Positions 56,014 through 64,000 of a stretch of DNA of 64,000 bases are shown here, piece by piece; the stretch's first letter is position 1, and every line of letters starts with the position of its first letter. The stretch covers positions 372,001-436,000 of the forward strand of contig NZ_CP121684.1 of NCBI RefSeq assembly GCF_029760935.1. Reading direction: 5' to 3'. This stretch comes from Lysinibacter sp. HNR (GTDB taxonomy: Bacteria > Actinomycetota > Actinomycetes > Actinomycetales > Microbacteriaceae). The notes under the pieces are model-generated. The model ran no database searches, was not told the origin of the DNA, and worked only from the letters and a program-made list of their open reading frames with translations. The translations under genes and the position numbers were made by a program.

Positions 56014-57054
56014 CTAGAAGTCGAAGTCTCCGATGTTCTGCTTGTTGAAGCGGAAGGGATCGCCCAGCAGCACGGTCTGATCCGCACCGACCGTGAACTC
56101 TCCCAGCTTGCCAGCGGTGAAAGTATCGCCCTTTTCTCCGCTAATGGTTCCGTCAACAAGGGCCGCCGCTGCAAAGGCAGCGAGATATCCGAGGTCTTCC
56201 GGGTTCCACAGCGCGAACTCCTGCACGGTTCCGTCCTCAACATATTCGCGCATCTGGTTGGGGGTCCCTAGGCCGGTAATTGCTACCTCTCCCTTCTTGT
56301 TGGAGGTGGAGAGGTAGCGGGCGGCGGAGGCGATACCAACCGTGGTGGGCGCGATGATGCCCTTGAGGTTGGGGTAGGTCTGGAGCAGGGCTGCTGTCTT
56401 GTCAAAGGAGGTTTGGTCGTCGTCATCGCCGTAGACGGTGTCTACCAGGGTGATATCCGGGTAGTTGGCCTTCAGATGCTCCTTGATGAGTTCGATCCAC
56501 GCGTTCTGGTTGGTGGCGTTTGCCGCGGCCGAGAGGATGGCGATTTCTCCCGACCCACCAATCTGCTCGGCGACCATCTCAACCTGAACGTTGGCAATAC
56601 CCTCGGCATCCGCCTGGTTGACAAAGAGGTCGCGGTATTGCGGGTCGGTGTCGGAGTCGAACGTCACAACCTTGGTTCCCGCAGACATTGCCTCGCGCAG
56701 TGCGGAGCCCACCGCGGTGGGATCGTTTGCCGAGATGACGAGTGCATCAACACCCTGCTGCGCCGCGGTCTGAATGAAGGGAACCTGCGAGTCCGGGGCC
56801 GCCTCCGAGGGACCCACCTCGGCAAACGTACCGCTGAGCTCTGCAACCGCCGCTTTGCCACCCTGACTGGAGGTATCAAAGTACGGGTTTCCCAGGTTCT
56901 TGGGGAGGAAGGTGATGGTGAGGTTTCCGCTTCCGTTGGAGCCTCCGTTGGTGGCGGTGGGGTCGCTTCCCGCGCAGCCGGAGGCGATGAGTGCAAAGCT
57001 CACAGCGAGTGCGGCCACCGCGCCGAAGCGGCGGCCCGTGGTGCGAAACAACAT
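56014..57054 (-). CDS. rhaS: Rhamnose ABC transporter substrate-binding lipoprotein
   Basis: This 346-residue binding protein has a lipoprotein signal ending ALIASGCAGS (cysteine at about 27), then the type I periplasmic-binding fold: ITFLPKNLGNPYFDTSSQGG, ALVISANDPTAVGSAL, VVTFDSDTDPQYRDLFVNQ and GIIAPTTVGIASAARYL. These segments match rhamnose-binding RhaS rather than ribose or autoinducer-2 proteins. It captures L-rhamnose outside the membrane for the RhaPQ/RhaT importer. It is the last gene of the four-gene operon, 50 bases after rhaQ, with GTAGGGC upstream of its ATG, and is followed by the terminator. Confidence 0.9.
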   Translation of the reverse strand: MLFRTTGRRFGAVAALAVSFALIASGCAGSDPTATNGGSNGSGNLTITFLPKNLGNPYFDTSSQGGKAAVAELSGTFAEVGPSEAAPDSQVPFIQTAAQQGVDALVISANDPTAVGSALREAMSAGTKVVTFDSDTDPQYRDLFVNQADAEGIANVQVEMVAEQIGGSGEIAILSAAANATNQNAWIELIKEHLKANYPDITLVDTVYGDDDDQTSFDKTAALLQTYPNLKGIIAPTTVGIASAARYLSTSNKKGEVAITGLGTPNQMREYVEDGTVQEFALWNPEDLGYLAAFAAAALVDGTISGEKGDTFTAGKLGEFTVGADQTVLLGDPFRFNKQNIGDFDF

Positions 57055-57103
57055 TGTGCCCTACTCTCTTGTGTGTTGGTGCCGAGAGGGCTCGGCGGTC
57101 AAG

Positions 57104-58171
57104 CTAACTCTTGGCGAGAAATGCTTGGGTGTGTGTTCCCGGGGAGGTTGGACGTCTGCGTCCGCGTAACCATCCCAGGAAGCTGGGTGAAATAACCGAG
57201 AGAACCAGGAGGGTTCCTACGATGATGCGGCTGATATCGGAGGTGATATTGGCCAACCGGAGGGCGCTCTCGATGGTTCCGATGAGAAATACGCCCGCGA
57301 TGACACCGTGAATGGCGCCTCGTCCTCCAAAGATGGACACTCCGCCCAGGAGCACCGCGGCAATCACGGTGAGCTCAAGACCCAGCCCGTTTTCGGCGCG
57401 GGCGGTGCTTGTCTTGAGGGTGAGGTAGATCCCGGCGAGCGCTGCGAGCGTCCCGGCGAGCAGGAACAGAATGAATCTGGTGCGCTCCACGCGGACGCCC
57501 GAGAACTGTGCCGCCTCTTTGCTCAACCCGATTGCAAAGATACCGCGCCCGAAGGGGGTGAAGTGCATGATGACGGCAAAGACGATGATGAGTAGCAGCA
57601 CCACGAGTGAGAGTACGGGGATTCCGGTGGCGCCGATCCTAGTGGAGGTGAGGGTGGTCCACTCCTCGGGAAATGTGGTGATGGCCGTGGTGCCGAGGAG
57701 TCCCTGGGCGATGCCGCGGAAGGCCGCCATGGTTCCAATCGTGACGGCGAGCGCTGGTAGACCCACAACGGTCACGAGGAATCCGTTGATGGCGCCGCAG
57801 ACCAGCCCGATGACGAGGGTACCCACGATGGCGAAGGCGACGGGCCATCCCGCCTCGATCATCATGCCAAACGTCACGCTCGAGAGGGCAAGCACGCTAG
57901 CAACGGAGAGGTCGATGTCTCCCGTGAGAATGATGAGCGTCATGGGGAGCGCAATGATGAGAATGGGGGCAATATCGCGCAGTAGGTAGTAGAGGGTGAT
58001 GTCGCTGGCAAAGTTGTTAACGGCGATCGAGGCGTATGCAACCACGAGGATGAGTGCCAGTATGACGGCGGATTCCGTGGTGAGGAGTGCCCGCTTCCAG
58101 AAGGGTCGGTCGTAGTCGCGGTAGGTTTTTGCGCGCGAATGAGCCTGTGCGGATGCCCAGATTGTGGTCAT
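57104..58171 (-). CDS. rhaQ: Rhamnose ABC transporter permease
   Basis: This 355-residue membrane protein of the RbsC/AraH family has about nine hydrophobic segments. Family motifs are TGDIDLSVASVLALSSVTFG, TVVGLPALAVTIGTMAAFRG and the C-terminal GGVSIFGGRGAIHGVIAGVF. It pairs with RhaP to form the membrane channel. Its ATG overlaps the rhaP stop (ATGA). The N-terminal cytoplasmic extension of about 30 residues (AHSRAKTYRDYDRP) is typical of RhaQ proteins. Confidence 0.88.
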   Translation of the reverse strand: MTTIWASAQAHSRAKTYRDYDRPFWKRALLTTESAVILALILVVAYASIAVNNFASDITLYYLLRDIAPILIIALPMTLIILTGDIDLSVASVLALSSVTFGMMIEAGWPVAFAIVGTLVIGLVCGAINGFLVTVVGLPALAVTIGTMAAFRGIAQGLLGTTAITTFPEEWTTLTSTRIGATGIPVLSLVVLLLIIVFAVIMHFTPFGRGIFAIGLSKEAAQFSGVRVERTRFILFLLAGTLAALAGIYLTLKTSTARAENGLGLELTVIAAVLLGGVSIFGGRGAIHGVIAGVFLIGTIESALRLANITSDISRIIVGTLLVLSVISPSFLGWLRGRRRPTSPGTHTQAFLAKS

Positions 58172-59253
58172 GAGAAGCTGCCCTTCGTTGTGATGAGCTT
58201 TTTGTGTTGTCTGAGGGCAAGGACCCGATCAAGAACGATGGCACCGATAATGAGAATACCAACTACCGCCTGCTGCCAGAAGTCTTGGATGCCGAGTACG
58301 GGCAGGGCGCTTCGAATGGTGAGAAGGAGGATGGCTCCGCAGGCGGCACCCCAGAGGGTTCCGACACCTCCGGAGATTGCGACCCCGCCGATGACCGCCC
58401 CGCCGATGGCGGTGAGTTCTACTCCGAAGCCGGCGGCGGAGTCGATGGTTCCGTAGCGCGCGGCGTAGAGCACTCCGGCCAGGCCAGCGAGGGCGCCGCT
58501 CAGGGTGAAAGCGATAAGGTTGCGCTTGATTACGTTGAGGCCGTAGAGTTCCGCGGCCTCCGGTTCTGAACCGAGCGCGTAGAACTCTCGTCCGCCCCGG
58601 GTATTTTTCATGTACCAGGCGAGGAGGGCAACCGCGACGATTGAGATGATGGTGAGCACGGGGATGGAGAGGATCTGTGCGGTTCCGAGCGAGGTGAAGT
58701 CGCGGGGCATATCCTGCGGGTTGATCCTGTTACTTCCGGCCCAGGCAACGTTGATGCCGCGGTAGGCATACATCGTGCCGAGGGTGATAACCATAGCGGG
58801 TACACGAGCGTAGGCCACGAGTGCGCCGTTGATCAGCCCGAGAAAGCCACCGCCGAGGATACCGGCGAGGAGCACCGCGGCGATCGGGATTCCCGGGATG
58901 TCGATGAAGAGTCGACCCGTGAGGTAGGCGGTGAGTCCCAGGATTGAGCTAACCGAGAGGTCAACGCTGCGGGTGATGATCACCACGGCAACCCCCACCG
59001 AGAGCAGGATGTAGATCGAGGGGTTGAGCAGCAGGTTGCGGAAACCGTCGGGTGAGAAGAGGAACTGGTCGTTCACGGTGGTGGCAGCGGCAACAACAAC
59101 TAGAATCGCGATGATGATGCTGGTCTCGCGCCGTTTAAAGACGGACCCGAGGACCTGTCCCGCCGGGTGTGACCCGGTTTTGCGATGTTCTGGCCGGGGG
59201 CGTGTTGAACCCGAACGTGCTGATGTGTCGGTGAGGGGGGTGGGGCTGGTCAC
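58168..59253 (-). CDS. rhaP: Rhamnose ABC transporter permease
   Basis: This 361-residue permease is the homologous partner of RhaQ, with TRSVDLSVSSILGLTAYLTG, ARVPAMVITLGTMYAYRGIN and GGVAISGGVGTLWGAACGAI. It has a hydrophilic N-terminus of about 40 residues. It starts at a GTG overlapping the ATPase stop (GTGA) and ends in a four-base overlap with rhaQ, so the two permeases are made in equal amounts from one message. Confidence 0.88.
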   Translation of the reverse strand: MTSPTPLTDTSARSGSTRPRPEHRKTGSHPAGQVLGSVFKRRETSIIIAILVVVAAATTVNDQFLFSPDGFRNLLLNPSIYILLSVGVAVVIITRSVDLSVSSILGLTAYLTGRLFIDIPGIPIAAVLLAGILGGGFLGLINGALVAYARVPAMVITLGTMYAYRGINVAWAGSNRINPQDMPRDFTSLGTAQILSIPVLTIISIVAVALLAWYMKNTRGGREFYALGSEPEAAELYGLNVIKRNLIAFTLSGALAGLAGVLYAARYGTIDSAAGFGVELTAIGGAVIGGVAISGGVGTLWGAACGAILLLTIRSALPVLGIQDFWQQAVVGILIIGAIVLDRVLALRQHKKLITTKGSFS

Positions 59254-60887
59254 CGTTTTTCCTCCGGACTCTGGGTATGTGCTGCGGTTGGCGTGTTGCT
59301 GATGCTCTGCGCATCTTCGAAGCTTTGTAGGCTCTTGGTGTTTGAGTCCTGGGGGTTTTGCGTCTCCCCAGTGCGCATGTCTCCGGCGCTCTGTGTCGCC
59401 GCAAGCATGACAGTCTCGGCGGTTGCCTCGTCACGGCTGAGTTCTGCGGTGAGGCGTCCCTCGCGCATGACAAGCACGCGGTCGGCCATGCCCAGCACCT
59501 CGGGAAGCTCGGAGGAGATCATGAGGATGCCCATGCCCTCACCCGCGAGCTTGCTGAGGAGGCGGTGCACCTCTGACTTTGTTCCCACGTCGATTCCGCG
59601 GGTGGGCTCGTCGATGATGAGCAGGTGTGGCTGGGTAGCAAGCCACTTAGCGATAACAACTTTTTGTTGGTTTCCACCCGAGAGGGTGCCCGCTCGGGTG
59701 GAGAGTGCGGCGGTTTTCACCTGGAGCGTGCTGGCCCACCCGTCGGCGGTCTTGTTTTCGGCGTGGGCGGTGAGGATGCCTCGGGAGGCAAGCCTGTTGC
59801 GGATGGCGAGGGTGATGTTGCGACCCACGGGGAAGTCAAGCACAAGGCCCTGTTTGCGGCGGTCTTCGGGGATGAGGGCGAGACCTGCGCGCATCGCGTC
59901 CGTCACGCTGTGCTTTTTGAGTGTGGTTCCCCGAAGCGCTACGGTTCCGCGATCGTAGTTATCCACCCCAAAGACGGCGCGTGCGACCTCGCTGCGACCG
60001 GCGCCAACCAGCCCGGCGAGCCCGACGATTTCTCCCGCCCTGACGCTGAAGGAGATGTCTTCAAACATTCCAGCCGAGGTGAGGCCCTGCACCTGGAGAA
60101 GCGTGTCTCCGGCCTCGACCTCCTCCTTGGGGAAGAGATCGGTCACGTCGCGACCCACCATGAGGCGTACGATTTCTTCGACACTGGTGTGTGCGGTTTC
60201 GACGGTGGAAATGTATTCGCCGTCGCGCATGACCGTGATGATGTCGCAGAGGTCAAAAACCTCGTCGAAGCGGTGCGAGATGAAGACGAGCGCCCGGCCC
60301 TCGTCGCGCAGGCTGCGGGCCACGGCAAAGAGCCGTTCTGCCTCAACGCCGGAGAGTGCCGCGGTGGGCTCATCCATGATGAGTACGGTTGCCTTCAGGG
60401 ATATTGCTTTGGCGATCTCGATGATCTGTTGGTCGGCTATCGAGAGGCCGTCTGCCAGGCGATCCGGGTCTATGCGCACCCCGAGACGTTCGAATATCTC
60501 AATTGCTTCCTCCCGCATCGCTCGCCGATCGATCCGACCAAACCTGTTGGTGGGTTGGCGGCCCATAAAAATATTTTCGGTGACGGAGAGGTCGGGGAAG
60601 AGCGTGGGCTCCTGGTAGATGACGGCCACGCCCGCGGCTTTTGAGTCGGCGGTTGTCTTGAAGGAGGCATCTCGACCCGAGAGGCGGAAGACTCCCTCGT
60701 CTCGCTGATAGAGACCCGCAACGATTTTTACGAGGGTGGATTTGCCCGCACCGTTTTCGCCTACGAGCGCATGGATGCTTCCCGCATCAACGACAATATT
60801 TCCCGAGCGGAGTGCAACGACGGAGCCAAAAGACTTGGCTACCTCGCGCAGCTCAAGTGCCGGTGGGGATACGGTGGGTGACGACAT
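59250..60887 (-). CDS. rhaT: Rhamnose ABC transporter ATP-binding protein
   Basis: This tandem-domain sugar ATPase (about 545 residues) powers RhaPQ. The first cassette has Walker A VGENGAGKSTLVKI near residue 45, signature GLSIADQQIIEIAKAI and Walker B VLIMDEPTAALSG. The second has a degenerate GLVGAGRSEVARAVFG, signature LSGGNQQKVVIAKWL and LLIIDEPTRGIDVG. About 45 residues after the usual end (GETQNPQDSNTKSL and on) form an unusual Gln/Ser/Thr-rich tail. I start at ATG 60887; TTG 60893 two codons earlier is possible. It is the first gene of the operon, downstream of the rhamnose operator, and divergent from the LacI gene. Confidence 0.9.
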   Translation of the reverse strand: MSSPTVSPPALELREVAKSFGSVVALRSGNIVVDAGSIHALVGENGAGKSTLVKIVAGLYQRDEGVFRLSGRDASFKTTADSKAAGVAVIYQEPTLFPDLSVTENIFMGRQPTNRFGRIDRRAMREEAIEIFERLGVRIDPDRLADGLSIADQQIIEIAKAISLKATVLIMDEPTAALSGVEAERLFAVARSLRDEGRALVFISHRFDEVFDLCDIITVMRDGEYISTVETAHTSVEEIVRLMVGRDVTDLFPKEEVEAGDTLLQVQGLTSAGMFEDISFSVRAGEIVGLAGLVGAGRSEVARAVFGVDNYDRGTVALRGTTLKKHSVTDAMRAGLALIPEDRRKQGLVLDFPVGRNITLAIRNRLASRGILTAHAENKTADGWASTLQVKTAALSTRAGTLSGGNQQKVVIAKWLATQPHLLIIDEPTRGIDVGTKSEVHRLLSKLAGEGMGILMISSELPEVLGMADRVLVMREGRLTAELSRDEATAETVMLAATQSAGDMRTGETQNPQDSNTKSLQSFEDAQSISNTPTAAHTQSPEEKR

Positions 60888-60924
60888 TGGCAAAGACCTT
60901 TGGTGCTCAGTGAAATCGTGCTTG

Positions 60925-60938
60925 TGAATCGTTTCAAT
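60925..60938. promoter_or_regulatory. Rhamnose-regulon operator between rhaT and its LacI regulator
   Basis: TGAATCGTTTCAAT repeats the core seen at 28778 and 48484. On the minus strand CATAAT (60937-60942) directly adjoins it, a likely -10 of the importer operon with CTGACC 18 bases upstream, so repressor binding should block the start point. The site may also regulate the divergent regulator gene. Confidence 0.75.
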
Positions 60939-61041
60939 TATGCGATCTTTTCGATCGTAGGGTCAGACTGAGGCGTTCGTCAAGTTATAGGATGAATTTA
61001 TTATACGAATGACCTGAACAGACATGAAGAAATGGGAGATT

Positions 61042-62070
61042 ATGGTGGCCGCCAGTGTCAAAGATGTTGCTGCTCGCGCGGGGGTATCTGTGGGTACGGT
61101 ATCCAACGTACTTAATCGACCCGGTAAGGTGAACCAAGAAACCGCGCGTCGGGTTCACGACGCTATAGAGGCCCTTGGGTTTGTGCGAAACGATGCGGCC
61201 AGGCAGCTTCGGGAAGGCCGCAGCCGAAGCATTGGGCTTGTGGTGCTGGATGTGGCCAATCCGTTTTTTACCGATGTTGCCCGCGGAGCGGAAGATCGCG
61301 CCGCCGAGCACGATCTCACGGTGCTGTTGGGAAACTCGGACGAAAACGAATCTCGCGAGGAAGCGTACCTCGATCTTTTTGTTGAGCAGCGAGTTCAGGG
61401 TGTGCTTCTCTCGCCGCGGGGAGATGTTGGCGACCGCATCGAACTCATGCGCCGTCGCGGGACCGCCGTTGTTCTTGTTGATCGCAGCGGTGCCGAACAC
61501 GGGGTATCCTCCGTATCGGTTGACGATGTTGCCGGCGGATATTTGGCGGTGAAACACCTGGTAGAGATTGGGTGCAGACGTATCGCGTTTGTGGGGGGTC
61601 CGCACAGTATTAGGCAGGTGTCTGATCGATTGGAGGGTGCTCGCCGGGCGATTGCAGACCATCCTGAGATCTCGTTAGAGGCGATCGAGACGGAATCCCT
61701 CACCGTTCTGGCCGGCAGGGCGGTCGGTGATGCGATTGAGTCCCGTGCAAAAGACACCCGCCCCGATGCAATCTTTGCCGCCAATGACCTTGTGGCCATG
61801 GGGCTGGTTCAAGCGTTTGTGATGACGGGAACCGTCAGAGTTCCCGACGACATTGCCCTGGTTGGATATGACGATATTGCGTTTGCAGAGGCAGCAGTTG
61901 TTCCCCTATCGTCGATCCGCCAGCCCAGCGAACTCATTGGATATACCGCTGTTGATCTGCTTCTTGCGGTGGCGGCAAACGATCCCGATTTTGCGCCGGA
62001 ACACATTGTGTTTCAACCCGAATTGATCGTTCGGGAGTCAACCGTGGGTGTAAAACGGCGCGACGGGTGA
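61042..62070 (+). CDS. rhaR: LacI-family regulator, probable rhamnose repressor
   Basis: This protein of about 342 residues has an N-terminal LacI helix-turn-helix, VKDVAARAGVSVGTVSNVLN, with the hinge GRSRSIGLVVLDVANPFF, and a sugar-sensor domain (VQGVLLSPRGDVGDRI, VVLVDRSG, FAANDLVAMGLVQAF, ALVGYDDIAFAEAAVVPLS). Its start is near ATG 61042 (GGGAG upstream); TG-type starts a few codons earlier or later are possible. It is divergent from rhaT across the operator, which identifies it as the most likely regulator of all three rhamnose sites. The inducer would be rhamnose or an intermediate; this is inferred from position. Confidence 0.85.
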   Translation: MVAASVKDVAARAGVSVGTVSNVLNRPGKVNQETARRVHDAIEALGFVRNDAARQLREGRSRSIGLVVLDVANPFFTDVARGAEDRAAEHDLTVLLGNSDENESREEAYLDLFVEQRVQGVLLSPRGDVGDRIELMRRRGTAVVLVDRSGAEHGVSSVSVDDVAGGYLAVKHLVEIGCRRIAFVGGPHSIRQVSDRLEGARRAIADHPEISLEAIETESLTVLAGRAVGDAIESRAKDTRPDAIFAANDLVAMGLVQAFVMTGTVRVPDDIALVGYDDIAFAEAAVVPLSSIRQPSELIGYTAVDLLLAVAANDPDFAPEHIVFQPELIVRESTVGVKRRDG

Positions 62071-62073
62071 GGG

Positions 62074-62370
62074 CTATTCCTCAAGAAGCGTCTTCCATGC
62101 TCCGTGAGTGAGGCGGGTGAGGGAGTGGTTCAGGATTTGCGCGTGGGCGTTTGTGGCTGCGACAACGTGGTCTGCAACCTGGTGCGCTACCTCATTGTCT
62201 TCCGCGGTGAAGCGAATGACAAGGCGGGGCTGCCTCTTCACCAGGCGCAGGTCTGAGGCCTCAAGTGTGGTGAGCTGTGCGGCTGCGTGCGCTGCTGCCG
62301 GAAGGACCTCGGAGGGTATTTTTCCCGGGTGGAGCTCTCCTATCGAGAGTGTTGTGCGAAAGGATGGCAT
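62074..62370 (-). CDS. Conserved hypothetical small protein
   Basis: This 98-residue soluble protein overlaps no other gene and ends three bases after the convergent LacI stop. It contains alpha/beta-like segments (PSEVLPAAAHAAAQLTTLEA, RLVKRQPRLVIRFTAEDNEV, AHQVADHVVAATNAHA) and no signal peptide or membrane helix. I recognise no family. A ribosome-binding site is not obvious, yet the frame has good codon character. Confidence 0.6.
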   Translation of the reverse strand: MPSFRTTLSIGELHPGKIPSEVLPAAAHAAAQLTTLEASDLRLVKRQPRLVIRFTAEDNEVAHQVADHVVAATNAHAQILNHSLTRLTHGAWKTLLEE

Positions 62371-62514
62371 ACTCCGATTTTACGTGAATAAATGAAATTT
62401 CATACCGGGTTAACTCTTCCGCCTCGCAGTGTTTTTTACTGCAGCATATTTGTGAATCCTGCTTACATGAATTTTGTTGAAACCGATCCACTTATTTGAA
62501 AAGAGGTCTGGACG

Positions 62515-63750
62515 ATGGGAATCAGCAAAATCAAGAAGATTGTCGTGGGGCTAGTGCTGGTAGCGGCCTGTACCGTGGGAACCACCCAGATGTCATTCTT
62601 TGGGAATAGTGGGGCGCAGGCTGTAACACCTAGCGAAGCGCAGAAGAAGCCGTTGGGTGAGAAACCCCTGCCGCAACCGGTGGCACCGAAAATAACTTCT
62701 TACTGGCTGTCTGACATCCCTATGGAAAAGACACCCGGGCTTGCGCGTGCACGCCTGGGTATTGCCCCAACCTCACACCCGGAAGAAGTTCGGACCAAAA
62801 CTCAAAAGGGCCTTGCACGTTTTGATGCGATAGGTCTCAGCTGGACAGAGGCCTCAGCAGAAGAAATAGAGGTTCGGGTGAGGGTACTCGAGAATAATGG
62901 CTGGACTTCGTGGGAAGAGTTAGAGCGAGACGACGATTTCACCCCATCGGGAGAGGCTGCAAAGCCCGGTACGGAACCCCTGCTAACAAACGGTGCAAAG
63001 GGTTATCAAATTGCCCTCACAACACCGGGTGGGTTTGTGCCGCAGGATGTGAAAATCACCCTGGTTGATGCGGGCGAGAGCCCCTACGACCGCACTATTG
63101 GTAACTCCGAGGTGACTGCCGAGGGTGGCAAGCCGCGGATTATCACCCGCGAAGAGTGGGGAGTTGATGAGAACATCTGTAGCGACTCTGTAACGGGAGA
63201 GCCGCGACGGTGTGACTGGCCCGAAGAAGAGATGGACAGTGTGCGGGCGATGACGATTCACCACACGGCGGGTACTAACGACTACACGCCAGAGGACGCC
63301 GTCCGCCAGGTTCGCGCCCTCTACGCTTTTCAGGCAGTGGAGAGAGACTGGGAAGATATCGGCTACAGTTTTGTGGCAGATAAATTCGGGCGGCTCTATG
63401 AGGGGCGAAAAGGAAGCATTGATCGTCCCGTTATTGGTGCTCACGCTCTGGGCTTCAACCAGATAACTATGAGCGTTTCTGTGATGGGAAATTACGAGAC
63501 GGAAAAACCCATACCAGTCTTGTTGAATAGCTTGGCTGCGGTCTCTGCATGGAACTTGGATAAATACGGGGTGGTGGCAGATCCGAACAAGATAGTGACT
63601 TTGCCCTCGACTATCGGCCCGGCAAAAGATGTCCATATTATCCACGGACACAGAGATCTGGCCGACACACTGTGTCCGGGAGAATATCTCTACAAAAAGA
63701 TGGATGAGATCCGTGCTCTAGCCGCGCAGTATCAACTATCTGGGGAATAA
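62515..63750 (+). CDS. Secreted N-acetylmuramoyl-L-alanine amidase (PGRP family)
   Basis: This 411-residue exported protein has a signal peptide at residues 1-36 (LVLVAACTVGTTQMSFFG, then GAQA). A long N-terminal region of about 170 residues with a WTSWEELE motif precedes the PGRP/amidase_2 domain at about 205-400: IITREEWGVDENIC, then TIHHTAGTND with zinc His249-250, VADKFGRLYEGRKGS, and HIIHGHRDLADTLCPG with the second zinc histidine and cysteine. It would cut the amide between muramic acid and L-alanine in peptidoglycan. AGAGGT precedes the ATG. It is followed by a terminator hairpin. Confidence 0.88.
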   Translation: MGISKIKKIVVGLVLVAACTVGTTQMSFFGNSGAQAVTPSEAQKKPLGEKPLPQPVAPKITSYWLSDIPMEKTPGLARARLGIAPTSHPEEVRTKTQKGLARFDAIGLSWTEASAEEIEVRVRVLENNGWTSWEELERDDDFTPSGEAAKPGTEPLLTNGAKGYQIALTTPGGFVPQDVKITLVDAGESPYDRTIGNSEVTAEGGKPRIITREEWGVDENICSDSVTGEPRRCDWPEEEMDSVRAMTIHHTAGTNDYTPEDAVRQVRALYAFQAVERDWEDIGYSFVADKFGRLYEGRKGSIDRPVIGAHALGFNQITMSVSVMGNYETEKPIPVLLNSLAAVSAWNLDKYGVVADPNKIVTLPSTIGPAKDVHIIHGHRDLADTLCPGEYLYKKMDEIRALAAQYQLSGE

Positions 63751-63766
63751 AACTACCAGCTCATAG

Positions 63767-63796
63767 TGAGGGCCGCGCCCAGTGGTGCGGCCCTCA
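63767..63796. terminator. Bidirectional hairpin between convergent genes
   Basis: TGAGGGCCGC pairs with GCGGCCCTCA across a ten-base loop, 17 bases after the amidase stop. TCTTT follows on the plus strand. It serves the amidase gene and the convergent partial gene. Confidence 0.7.
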
Positions 63797-63799
63797 TCT

Positions 63800-64000
63800 T
63801 TAGAGCGAGGGGGGCGGAGACTTCCACAGAACATAATTCACCACGGAGGGGGCAGGAAGTCCAATATCGCTCCCACCGATATAAATTGTTTCTGAGGAAA
63901 TGATACGACCGCTGGTTTTACCGAGAATCAGGAGTCTTTGATACCGTGAGTGGTTTGGTGAGGTCAGGCGAAAAGCGACTCCCTCTCGACCGCCGCGGTC
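63800..64000 (-). CDS. 3' end of an unidentified gene, cut by the window edge
   Basis: A minus-strand frame is open from 64000 to a TAA at 63800-63802 and gives 66 residues. It contains RYQRLLILGKTSGRIISSET, then IYIGGSDIGLPAPSVVN and ends SPPPSL. No family is recognised. The other two minus frames are broken by stops, which supports this reading. Confidence 0.5.
   Translation of the reverse strand, partial: DRGGREGVAFRLTSPNHSRYQRLLILGKTSGRIISSETIYIGGSDIGLPAPSVVNYVLWKSPPPSL

Noticed and set aside
59625-60644. A 339-codon plus-strand frame opposite rhaT
   Set aside because: It is antisense to the ABC ATPase with intact Walker motifs; no start signal or family is seen.

Overview
The window looks like chromosome from a high-GC Gram-positive actinobacterium, most likely a member of the Microbacteriaceae or a close relative. 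The evidence is the base composition, the YtxH / Holin-X / DUF3618 trio, a fused proline-catabolic PutA, type I-E CRISPR repeats of the usual actinobacterial form, and several genes whose start codon sits about seven bases after a TATAAT box, as in leaderless transcripts. No rRNA, tRNA or replication gene was seen.

Layout. 1-9.7 kb: housekeeping and stress genes (three small membrane-associated proteins, hemD, a proline-iminopeptidase-like hydrolase, an AcuI-type oxidoreductase, an ABC-2 exporter, a hotdog thioesterase, a siderophore-interacting protein). 9.8-21.8 kb: nitrogen-compound catabolism. PutA is followed by an XRE-cupin regulator divergent from an agmatinase-family ureohydrolase, a PucR regulator, a sodium:solute symporter, a thiamine-diphosphate enzyme and a D-2-hydroxyacid dehydrogenase. 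21.9-22.6 kb: decayed DNA with an IS30-type transposase relic. 22.6-28.8 kb: a BASS/arsenite-type transporter and the rhamnose catabolic operon rhaM-rhaI-rhaEW-rhaB. 29-32.7 kb: a pirin gene, a decayed adenosine deaminase gene, and a type I-E CRISPR array of 24 repeats with no cas gene in the window. 32.7-41.8 kb: a LacI-type regulator, a 2H phosphoesterase and a sugar/glycerol-phosphate-type ABC importer without its ATPase, then a PiT phosphate transporter with its DUF47 partner and a secreted glycerophosphodiesterase; together these suggest phosphodiester scavenging. 42.1-42.3 kb: a three-repeat orphan mini-array whose repeats have lost their terminal bases. 42.4-48.2 kb: an MHS-family transporter, a MurG-like glycosyltransferase with a LegB-like nucleotide-sugar dehydratase, and an MprAB-like two-component system. 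48.6-62 kb: a giant cell-wall-anchored GH78 alpha-L-rhamnosidase carrying one in-frame stop, an SDR gene, a small secreted peptide with a membrane protein, the rhaTPQS ABC importer and its divergent LacI regulator. 62-64 kb: a small unknown gene, a PGRP-type amidase and the end of an unknown gene.

The clearest system is a dispersed L-rhamnose regulon. The same palindromic operator, core TGAATCGTTTCA, lies in front of the catabolic operon (28.8 kb), the rhamnosidase (48.5 kb) and the importer/regulator pair (60.9 kb). Extracellular rhamnosidase would release rhamnose, RhaSTPQ would import it, RhaM/RhaI/RhaB/RhaEW would degrade it, and the LacI protein at 61.0-62.1 kb is the best candidate repressor. 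The stop codon in the rhamnosidase may mean that polymer use is being lost in this strain.
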